Assembly (NCBI GenBank): GCA_002696885.1
Contig: NZSO01000036.1
Location: 5,974 to 11,267, forward strand
Source of the DNA: Verrucomicrobiales bacterium
GTDB taxonomy: Bacteria; Verrucomicrobiota; Verrucomicrobiia; Verrucomicrobiales; DEV007
DNA length: 5,294 nucleotides
Reading direction: 5' to 3'
Shown here: positions 1-5,294 of the stretch, piece by piece
Numbering within the stretch: position 1 is the first letter of the stretch
Layout: each line of letters begins with the position of its first letter
Translations under genes and position numbers: made by a program
The notes under the pieces: generated by a model
The model's input: the letters and a program-made list of their open reading frames with translations, nothing else
Told to the model about the DNA's origin: nothing
Databases searched by the model: none

Positions 1-2361
1 TCTTTTAAGGTTGCCGACGGCTTTGAAATCAATCTTTTTGCCTCGGAAGAGCAATTTCCCGAACTTTGTAATCCTGAACAGATAGCATTTGATTCTAAGG
101 GAAGGCTCTGGGTAGTCACAATGCCATCATTCCCTGGAACGATACCTGGGGACATTCCACATGACAAAATCATCATATTGGAGGACACAAACCGTGACGG
201 CCGCGCAGATAAATCAACAGTATTTGCCGATCAACTGACAGTTCCGGATGGTTTAGCCTTTCACAGAGATGGCGTAATTATTTCTCATCAACCAAGACTT
301 ATCTATATGGAAGATAAAGATGGAGATGGTCGAGCAGACTATAAGAAGGAATTACTAAGAGGCATAGACGTCACCGATGCCCATCACGGCGGCATGATTG
401 CCATGAGCCCACTGGGACATGTGATGTTTTGTGACGGTGTCTTTCATCGCTCTCAACTAGAAACTCCGCACGGGGTTACCAGAGGTGTTGATGCAACAAC
501 CTATCGTTTTGATTTGAGGAAAGGAACGATTGAACGTGAGTATCAAACACTAACTCCAAACCCATGGAAAATCACATGGGATCGTTGGGGCAATCTTTTC
601 CAAATGTACGGCGACGGATTTATTCAAGATTCTAACGCTATCCCATGGACTCCTTTCGGAGTCTACCACCCTTTCAAACGGGCAATCAGTGTTGCTTACG
701 GAAAGGGCTCTGCTGCTTGCGTGATCTCAAGCCCCAATTTTCCAGAGGAATATCAACAGGGTATTGCTACTGCTGTTCTACTCCGTAAATGTTTTGTTTC
801 CATTTCAAAACATAAAGCTGAAGGCGCCTACTTTAAAGCTAAAGATCGTCTGGACATTGTGTCTTCCCCAAACACAATTTTTAGGCCGGTTGACATCGCT
901 TTTGGAATGGACGGGGCGATGTACGTGTCTGACTTCTGCACTCGGATCATAGGTCATGCACAAAACTCTATGAGAGACCCCAGATGGGATCCATATACAG
1001 GAAGAATTTGGAGAATAGTACATAATAGAAAACCAATAGTAACAAAATGGCCTGAAATCGAAGATGCCACTGACGAGCAGTTATTTGATTTACTCAACCA
1101 TCCTCAAGACCTTGTTAGAGATCATGCTAGAAGAAAATTACGAAACACTACAGGAGTCGTCGAAAAAATTGATCTTTGGTTCAACAATGATTTATCGAAC
1201 GAATCAATATTAGAGGGATTGCGAGTTCTTCATCATCATGGTGAAGTCAGAGAGAAACACCTTCACAAACTCCTAAAATCATCAGACCACAAAATAAGAG
1301 CATCAGCAACTTCGTTAATTCGGTTCCAGGCAGATGATTTAAACAAACCTTTAGAATTACTCAGAAAAATATCAGAAGATCCGCATCCTAGAGTTAGAAC
1401 AGAAGTCATTCATACCGTTTCTCATCTTCAACAAAAAGATTTAGCGTATGCATCCATTCTTGGACAAATAAATACATCAGATGATCAGGAATTAAAAATC
1501 ATATTGAACGATGCTGGACATGGAACCGCCTCGGGTCAGGGCCCAGAGGTTCCGATTCTAAATCGACCAGAGGACAGCAAGCTCATAAACTGGTTTTTTA
1601 GCTCAGATGGAAATACGGAGCTTTATTATTCGTTTGGAACAACATCCAAAAAGGGTGGATCAATGCATACCTATGTCGAATCTCCTGCAACAGGTCGTGC
1701 TACGCTATCGATTAAACACAGTTACGTTAGAGTGTTACTTAATGGAGTACCCGTAATTGCCTCTGCAAACTGGTGGAGCTCTGACTGGAATGTTCAAGTT
1801 AATCTCGAAAAGGGTATAAACCAAATACAAGTCCAATACCTTAGCGGAAGAGGTGCCCAGCCTCATGCTCCAGTTTATCTTTTTGACTCTTTAGGCAAAA
1901 AAATTGCTAATTTAAACGTTCCAACCAATGAAGACCAGTTGCGGTTCATGGCCGAGGAATACAAAAGGAAAAGCGGTCAAAACGAAAACTCGATTAGGAT
2001 CAGCGCTGTCCCTAACCAACTGGCTTTTTCACCTACAGAATTAAGGCTCAAAGCAGGAACAAGAATATCTCTAAACTTTGATAACCCGGATATTCAAATT
2101 CACAACCTAATCATTGTTAAACCGGGAAGCGAAGAAATTGTGGGAAAACTTGCAGACGAGATGGCACAAGATCCTGACGCATTCCAAAGACAATTCGTCC
2201 CAGAGTCTAGTGACATAATTTGGTCAACTCCCCTTTTGAACGCCAAAGAATCATTCAAAGGAGATTTCAATGTTCCCTCTTCACCTGGAAAATATCCATT
2301 CATCTGTAGTTTTCCTGGCCATTGGAGAGTGATGAAGGGCACCATCATTGTTTATAAATAA
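1..2361 (+). CDS. PVC-type dehydrogenase with C-terminal azurin-like copper domain (5' partial)
   Basis: This is a putative exported sugar/alcohol dehydrogenase; the substrate cannot be read from the sequence. The reading frame is open from base 1 and the text before the ATG at 121 is already family sequence ('VADGFEINLFASEEQFPEL', 'NPEQIAFDSKGRLWV'), so that ATG is internal and the true start and any signal peptide lie off the left edge. Counting codons from base 1, 786 residues are visible. A beta-propeller of the glucose/sorbosone dehydrogenase type spans roughly 1-345, with two calcium-loop-like motifs (DTNRDGRAD at 62-70, DKDGDGRAD at 105-113) and a conserved-looking DAHHGG at about 126. 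HEAT-like helices follow at about 355-500, a beta-sandwich region at about 525-640, and a cupredoxin at about 664-786. The cupredoxin has His701, Cys769, His774 and Met778 (C-x4-H-x3-M, as in azurin). Many relatives end in a CxxCH cytochrome domain; none is present in the visible part. The next gene starts 74 bp downstream on the same strand. Family call is strong; the electron-transfer role is inferred. Confidence 0.9.
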   Translation, partial: SFKVADGFEINLFASEEQFPELCNPEQIAFDSKGRLWVVTMPSFPGTIPGDIPHDKIIILEDTNRDGRADKSTVFADQLTVPDGLAFHRDGVIISHQPRLIYMEDKDGDGRADYKKELLRGIDVTDAHHGGMIAMSPLGHVMFCDGVFHRSQLETPHGVTRGVDATTYRFDLRKGTIEREYQTLTPNPWKITWDRWGNLFQMYGDGFIQDSNAIPWTPFGVYHPFKRAISVAYGKGSAACVISSPNFPEEYQQGIATAVLLRKCFVSISKHKAEGAYFKAKDRLDIVSSPNTIFRPVDIAFGMDGAMYVSDFCTRIIGHAQNSMRDPRWDPYTGRIWRIVHNRKPIVTKWPEIEDATDEQLFDLLNHPQDLVRDHARRKLRNTTGVVEKIDLWFNNDLSNESILEGLRVLHHHGEVREKHLHKLLKSSDHKIRASATSLIRFQADDLNKPLELLRKISEDPHPRVRTEVIHTVSHLQQKDLAYASILGQINTSDDQELKIILNDAGHGTASGQGPEVPILNRPEDSKLINWFFSSDGNTELYYSFGTTSKKGGSMHTYVESPATGRATLSIKHSYVRVLLNGVPVIASANWWSSDWNVQVNLEKGINQIQVQYLSGRGAQPHAPVYLFDSLGKKIANLNVPTNEDQLRFMAEEYKRKSGQNENSIRISAVPNQLAFSPTELRLKAGTRISLNFDNPDIQIHNLIIVKPGSEEIVGKLADEMAQDPDAFQRQFVPESSDIIWSTPLLNAKESFKGDFNVPSSPGKYPFICSFPGHWRVMKGTIIVYK

Positions 2362-2435
2362 TCAGACCAGATATAATTGAATAACGCTTGTGGCTATTCT
2401 TCAAGTAAACCGTTCGCTCTCACTATTAATTTTTC

Positions 2436-3302
2436 ATGACAAAACTAATACTATTTAAAATAGGCTTATTCGGTTTCTTCTCTATTATCGCAAATGCCCA
2501 AGATGTTAATAATGAAACCTCAAAACCAAGCTTGAATAATATCATCCCAAAGAAGAACCAAAAAAAATTAACAACAGAAGATGATCAAAACCTAAGGCTA
2601 AGAATCTTGTCATACAACATCCATCATGCAGAGGGAGTCGATGGAAAACTTGATGTCCCTCGAATTGCACAAGTAATTTTATCAGTAGATCCCGACCTAG
2701 TTGCACTTCAAGAGGTAGACAAGAACACCATAAGGACCGGCAAAGTGAACCAAGACATTGAGCTCTCACGTCTCACAAAAATGAACAGTGTTTTTGGTTC
2801 CAATATTACTTTCCAAGGGGGACAATATGGCAATGCAATCCTTTCGAAGTTTCCCATAATAAAAAATAAAAACTTTCTTTTACCGAATGTTGATTCTGGT
2901 GAACAACGGGGACTGCTTCAATCACAGATTCAAATATCCAATAAAGAAAACGTATTGTTTTTCTCGACTCATCTTGACCACCGCCGCTCAGACACAGAAC
3001 GCCTTGCATCAGCAAAAGCCATCAATCAGATAATCAGTCTCGACAACAAATCTCCTGCTATTCTTGCGGGAGATTTCAATGACGTTCCGGATAGCCCTAC
3101 ATTAAAGGAGTTAGGTAAAGTATGGTTGCGAACCAATAAAAAAATATTGAGAACAATCCCAGCTTCAAAACCAAGCCGCCAAATTGATTACATTTTTGTA
3201 CAACCAAAAGAACGTTGGAAGATAATAGAATCTCAAGTTTTAGATGAAGATACCGCTTCAGATCACAGAGCCATTTTTTCAATTATCGAATTAATTAAAT
3301 AA
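2436..3302 (+). CDS. Secreted endonuclease/exonuclease/phosphatase (EEP) family hydrolase
   Basis: This is a metal-dependent phosphodiesterase or phosphatase of the EEP fold, the family that includes exonuclease III, DNase I and sphingomyelinases; which substrate it cuts cannot be told. The 288 residues begin with a signal peptide: a Lys-containing start, a hydrophobic stretch at about 8-18, then ANA (19-21) before Gln22, a good signal peptidase I site. Residues about 22-52 form a polar linker. The catalytic motifs then appear in family order: SYNIHH with Asn61, LQEVD with Glu93, YGNAILSKFP at 131-140, STHLDHR with His179, GDFND with Asp213 and Asn215, QIDYIF with Asp251, and SDHRA with Asp276-His277. 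No key residue is missing, so the enzyme should be active in the periplasm or outside the cell. The ATG lacks a clear Shine-Dalgarno sequence but is the start that gives a complete signal peptide. It sits 74 bp after the dehydrogenase gene on the same strand, so co-transcription is possible. Confidence 0.9.
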   Translation: MTKLILFKIGLFGFFSIIANAQDVNNETSKPSLNNIIPKKNQKKLTTEDDQNLRLRILSYNIHHAEGVDGKLDVPRIAQVILSVDPDLVALQEVDKNTIRTGKVNQDIELSRLTKMNSVFGSNITFQGGQYGNAILSKFPIIKNKNFLLPNVDSGEQRGLLQSQIQISNKENVLFFSTHLDHRRSDTERLASAKAINQIISLDNKSPAILAGDFNDVPDSPTLKELGKVWLRTNKKILRTIPASKPSRQIDYIFVQPKERWKIIESQVLDEDTASDHRAIFSIIELIK

Positions 3303-3333
3303 TAAAAATTACAATCTCCTAAAATTATTTAAT
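3294..3333. repeat. Perfect 10-bp AT-only inverted repeat over the hydrolase stop codon
   Basis: ATTAAATAAT (3294-3303) is the exact reverse complement of ATTATTTAAT (3324-3333), with a 20-base loop. The left arm contains the TAA stop of the EEP gene. The arms have no G or C and no T-run follows, so it is a poor match to a Rho-independent terminator. It might be a weak 3' hairpin, or chance in AT-rich DNA. The repeat is seen directly; any role is a guess. Confidence 0.4.
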
Positions 3334-3395
3334 GAAGATTATTGATGTAGTTCTAACTGTAGAAAAAATCTATCCATATTGATCATTAGAGATAA

Positions 3396-3953
3396 ATGAA
3401 TGAAATTAATATTTTCGTATTAATCTTAATCAATACAATATCAACTCTGATTCTTGGAGGTTGCACGAGTTACTCTAATGTCAATGAGAGGGACCTAAGA
3501 TTCAGAGGAGACAATATCTATGATTTAGTTTATTTGAAAAACTCAAACACCCCTTACACTGGCAAGGTTTCTTCATTCTATGAAAATGGAGATAAAAAGA
3601 AGACAGAGAATTATCGTAAAGGAAAATTGCACCAGTTGTCTATTGGCTGGCACAACAATGGTCAAATTGCATGGAAATCATACTTCGAAAGAGGCAAAAG
3701 AAATGGACCTCACAAGGAATGGCATAATAACGGGCAACTACAAATTAAAACCACATACAAAAACGACCAGATTAATGGCCACTTTGAAAGTTGGCACCAA
3801 AATGGAGAAGTATTTGAAAAAGGTAATTATTTATATAATAAAAAAATAGGAACCTGGAAAAGAATGGGAGAAAGCGGAGAGTATCTTTATGAGGAAGAAT
3901 TTGTAGATGGAGAAAAAATTAGAGGCTCATGGAGCTTTAAGACTAAAGGCTAA
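3396..3953 (+). CDS. MORN-repeat lipoprotein (YwqK-like repeat family)
   Basis: A predicted lipoprotein of 185 residues with MORN_2-type repeats. The N-terminus is hydrophobic (about 5-20) and ends in a lipobox, LGGC at 20-23, so Cys23 should be lipidated; Thr at +2 would favour the outer membrane under the enterobacterial rule. After a polar segment and 'TPYTGKV' (52-58), five repeats of exactly 24 residues follow, anchored by FYENGD (61), WHNNGQ (85), WHNNGQ (109), WHQNGE (133) and MGESGE (157). Databases often label such proteins 'toxin-antitoxin system YwqK family antitoxin', but no toxin gene is seen beside it, so I do not infer that role. A surface binding or structural role is plausible but unproven. 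The start is preceded by a weak purine run (AGAG at 3388-3391, 4 bases before ATG). It lies 93 bp after the hydrolase gene, and its last 4 bases overlap the end of a minus-strand gene. Confidence 0.85.
   Translation: MNEINIFVLILINTISTLILGGCTSYSNVNERDLRFRGDNIYDLVYLKNSNTPYTGKVSSFYENGDKKKTENYRKGKLHQLSIGWHNNGQIAWKSYFERGKRNGPHKEWHNNGQLQIKTTYKNDQINGHFESWHQNGEVFEKGNYLYNKKIGTWKRMGESGEYLYEEEFVDGEKIRGSWSFKTKG
3558..3917 (+). repeat. Five in-frame 72-bp repeats encoding MORN_2-type units
   Basis: The repeats lie inside the lipoprotein gene. The anchor hexapeptides start at codons 61, 85, 109, 133 and 157, an unbroken 24-codon period. The two WHNNGQ copies (3648-3665 and 3720-3737) use different synonymous codons at most positions, so the units are old and held by protein selection rather than recent DNA duplications. 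Confidence 0.8.
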
Positions 3954-4246
3954 AATGGACCAATATCTGGCGGCGAACCACAATATGTCGCGCCAATAAG
4001 TGAAAACACGATCAAAAATATGAGTGTGAAAACTTTTGCCCCAATTTGATACTTACGAGAATAGAAAAATGGATTATTCCAGATGGATTTTTTATTATCT
4101 TCCTGAATCTCTAAACCGTACTGCTCACACCACTCTTGGTATTTCTTTTCATCTTGTCCTGCAAGCTTGATTGCATCCTCAACTGGCAGACTCTTAAATT
4201 CTCTGTAGGTGTAATCAAAAATGCTTTTGTCAGACTTGTCTTTCAT
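3950..4246 (-). CDS. Small C-terminally anchored membrane protein, function unknown
   Basis: I do not recognise this 98-residue protein. It has a charged, soluble N-terminal part (about 1-66) including 'YREFKSLPVEDAIKLAG' and a short acidic helix-like stretch, then one hydrophobic segment at about 71-88, and a short tail with CGSPPD. Positive residues (SRKYQIGAK) just before the segment suggest the N-terminus stays in the cytoplasm and the C-terminus crosses the membrane. No signal peptide is seen. I start it at the ATG at 4246-4244; the frame also allows a TTG at 4276, which would add ten mostly hydrophobic residues and has a weak AGAGA about 8 bases upstream. Neither start has a strong Shine-Dalgarno. 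The gene converges with the MORN lipoprotein gene and overlaps it by 4 bp at the stop codons. The plausible protein architecture and the lack of a competing ORF on the other strand support it being real. Confidence 0.65.
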   Translation of the reverse strand: MKDKSDKSIFDYTYREFKSLPVEDAIKLAGQDEKKYQEWCEQYGLEIQEDNKKSIWNNPFFYSRKYQIGAKVFTLIFLIVFSLIGATYCGSPPDIGPF

Positions 4247-4386
4247 ATTCAAAATTTGATTCAAAAGCAGGAACAATACCGTTTCTCTATTAATTAATCT
4301 CTAATATTGCTGCCAAAAATCATATACCATTAATATATCGACAACTATGATTATGATGTATTTTGTAATTAGTTAGTATTTATATA
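4247..4386. promoter_or_regulatory. Divergent intergenic region, presumed promoters for both flanking genes
   Basis: This AT-rich gap separates the starts of two divergent genes, so it should hold a promoter for each. The matches to consensus are poor. On the plus strand TTGCTG (4307-4312) and TAATAT (4331-4336) are 18 bp apart, but match sigma-70 at only 3/6 and 4/6 positions. A 10-bp palindrome, ATTAATTAAT (4289-4298), lies between two TCTCTA copies (4284-4289 and 4298-4303) and could be an operator. All of this is inference from position; no site is proven. Confidence 0.3.
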
Positions 4387-4950
4387 ATGCTCGATAATAT
4401 GATAACGAAAAAAATCTCTCCTCTTATTCTATTATCTTTGATCTGGGGATTAGCTGAGGCCACATTTTTCTTTATCGTTCCCGACGTAATTCTTAGTTAT
4501 ATCACTTTAAAAAGTACAAAAACTGCAAAAACCGCATGCATTTTTACAACAATAGGAGCTCTCTTTGGCGGTCTAATCATGTACGCTTGGGGAAAACAAA
4601 ATTTAGAATCCGCAGAAATTTTTCTTAACAAAGTCCCAGCAATCAGCGAACAAATGCTAGATGACATTGAGGTTAACGTTAAAGAGAATCAAGGTTTAGC
4701 AATTTTTACAGGGCCTATAAAAGGTCAACCCTACAAGGCATACGCAGTTTACTCAGGTAGCGAGGAGATTAATTATTTATTGTTCATCCTAATAACAATA
4801 CCTGCTCGCATTACTAGATTTGCACTAGCAGTTTTAGCCGTAGATTTTATATTAAATAAAAAATTAAAAAACTTCAGAAAATCAAATAAGATAATTCTAT
4901 TAAGCAGCTTTTGGTTATTTTTTTACACTGCTTATTTTTTGCTCATATAA
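4387..4950 (+). CDS. Small DedA/VTT-like integral membrane protein
   Basis: A 187-residue membrane protein that resembles the DedA/VTT (SNARE-associated) superfamily, whose members move lipids or carry out proton-linked transport. Hydrophobic segments lie at about 11-38, 49-68, 126-155 and 167-187. The first contains Glu24 (LAEATFFF) and runs into VPD (31-33); the second has the small-residue pattern GALFGGLIMYAWG (57-69). A soluble loop (about 70-105) leads to GPIKGQPYKAYAV (109-121), and IPARITRF (138-145) carries Arg141 and Arg144 at the start of a later segment. In E. coli DedA proteins an acidic pair in the N-terminal part and two arginines further on are essential; the layout here is similar but spacing differs. 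The ATG at 4387 is used, with an equally possible ATG at 4399 (Met5); neither has a Shine-Dalgarno. It stands alone between two gaps. The membrane call is firm; the superfamily call is moderate. Confidence 0.75.
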   Translation: MLDNMITKKISPLILLSLIWGLAEATFFFIVPDVILSYITLKSTKTAKTACIFTTIGALFGGLIMYAWGKQNLESAEIFLNKVPAISEQMLDDIEVNVKENQGLAIFTGPIKGQPYKAYAVYSGSEEINYLLFILITIPARITRFALAVLAVDFILNKKLKNFRKSNKIILLSSFWLFFYTAYFLLI

Positions 4951-4990
4951 AAAACTGACAGACAGCGTAATTACATAACAAACGCCTCTA

Positions 4991-5006
4991 ATTTACAAAT
5001 TTACAA
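4991..5006. repeat. Tandem 8-bp direct repeat ATTTACAA x2
   Basis: ATTTACAA occurs twice back to back with no mismatch. It lies in the 202-bp gap (4951-5152) between the DedA-like gene and the next membrane protein gene. That gap is otherwise plain AT-rich DNA: I see no tRNA, terminator with a T-run, or convincing promoter in it. The repeat could be a regulator site for the downstream gene or chance. Confidence 0.35.
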
Positions 5007-5152
5007 CTAAACCCATTTATTATTGTAATGTTAGAAAATTATTCTGATTTGGACTCACCTATTGAATTAAAAAAACATAATACCAAATTGACACACCTTG
5101 GTAGAAAATTACAATGAGATAGACATCAGTGTCTTCAATTCCTAAAACATTT

Positions 5153-5294
5153 ATGTTTAATAAAATAAAGCAAATTTCGATAATCTTTAATCTCAAATCA
5201 ATTATCGTTGTTTTTCTAGCAGTTCTCTCTACTTATCTGTGTCGCAAGTATGATTTGATAGCTGAATTTCCACTTACACTTATCGCCACCGCAG
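5153..5294 (+). CDS. N-terminus of a membrane protein, possibly bestrophin-like (3' partial)
   Basis: The frame is open from the ATG at 5153 to the right edge, giving 47 codons. An in-frame TAG at 5120-5122 limits the start; a GTG at 5129 is the only other likely choice. The protein begins with a short basic stretch (MFNKIKQ), then a hydrophobic segment at about 16-29 (IIVVFLAVLSTYLC), a charged turn (RKYD) and a second apolar stretch (FPLTLIATA) at the edge, which suggests a multi-pass inner-membrane protein. 'LSTYLC' followed by 'FPLTLIATA' reminds me of bestrophin-like proteins of marine bacteria, but this is memory of a pattern and not a family assignment. No Shine-Dalgarno is visible. 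Confidence 0.55.
   Translation, partial: MFNKIKQISIIFNLKSIIVVFLAVLSTYLCRKYDLIAEFPLTLIATA

Noticed and set aside
121..123. ATG at 121 as the start of the dehydrogenase
   Set aside because: The 40 codons before it are in frame, have no stop and read as conserved family sequence, so the ATG is internal.
1081..1620. A separate gene in the HEAT-like part of the dehydrogenase
   Set aside because: The frame is continuous with no stop or frameshift, and HEAT helices after the propeller are usual in this family.
2377..2400. TTGAAT and TATTCT as a promoter for the EEP hydrolase gene
   Set aside because: The spacer is only 12 bp and both hexamers match at 4 of 6 positions.
3580..3849. An 89-codon open frame inside the MORN lipoprotein gene
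   Set aside because: It is a frame-shifted shadow of the repeat region; its regular look comes from the 72-bp period of the real gene.
3396..4276. The MORN protein and its small neighbour as a toxin-antitoxin pair
   Set aside because: The genes are convergent rather than an operon, the repeat protein is a lipoprotein, and the small protein shows no toxin motif; the 'antitoxin' label for this repeat family is not evidence of function.
5032..5111. Direct repeat TAGAAAATTA at 5032-5041 and 5102-5111
   Set aside because: A 10-bp AT-rich match 70 bp apart is weak and has no supporting context such as a duplicated gene or insertion.
5028..5117. A 29-codon ORF in the gap before the last gene
   Set aside because: It is short, has no Shine-Dalgarno and no recognisable protein pattern; such ORFs are expected by chance here.
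5121..5134. Hairpin AGACA-TCAG-TGTCT as a terminator or leader
   Set aside because: The stem is 5 bp with no T-run, well within chance.

Overview
The window is an AT-rich bacterial segment with six supported protein-coding genes. The first is cut by the left edge and the last by the right edge. No RNA gene, insertion sequence, CRISPR array or attachment site is visible. The best guess for the source is a marine Verrucomicrobiota bacterium. The evidence is a large secreted dehydrogenase of the 'PVC-type membrane-bound dehydrogenase' kind with a C-terminal blue-copper domain, plus a MORN-type repeat lipoprotein with a 'TPYTGK' opening of a sort common in that phylum. Bacteroidota carry related genes and cannot be excluded. 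Shine-Dalgarno sequences are weak or absent before every start, which fits either group.

Layout. Bases 1-2361 (+) encode most of a putative dehydrogenase: a beta-propeller with two calcium-loop-like motifs, HEAT-like helices, a beta-sandwich region, and an azurin/plastocyanin-like domain with a full set of type I copper ligands. After a 74-bp gap, 2436-3302 (+) encodes a secreted endonuclease/exonuclease/phosphatase (EEP) family hydrolase with all its catalytic motifs. These two genes may be co-transcribed. A perfect AT-only inverted repeat overlaps the stop of the hydrolase gene. Next, 3396-3953 (+) encodes a lipoprotein with five repeats of exactly 24 residues. It converges with, and overlaps by 4 bp, a small minus-strand gene (3950-4246) for a C-terminally anchored membrane protein that I do not recognise. 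A gap of about 140 bp separates that gene from a divergent plus-strand gene (4387-4950) for a small DedA/VTT-like membrane protein. A 202-bp AT-rich gap with a tandem 8-bp repeat follows, and then the beginning of a further membrane protein gene (5153 to the edge).

How they work together. The first two products are both exported and may act in the periplasm or at the cell surface. The first probably oxidises a sugar or alcohol-like substrate and passes electrons to its own copper centre; the second cleaves phosphodiester or phosphomonoester bonds. The remaining genes look like independent envelope-protein genes rather than one system. I see no convincing evidence of a new defence or mobile system here. 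The most distinctive item is the dehydrogenase-cupredoxin fusion.
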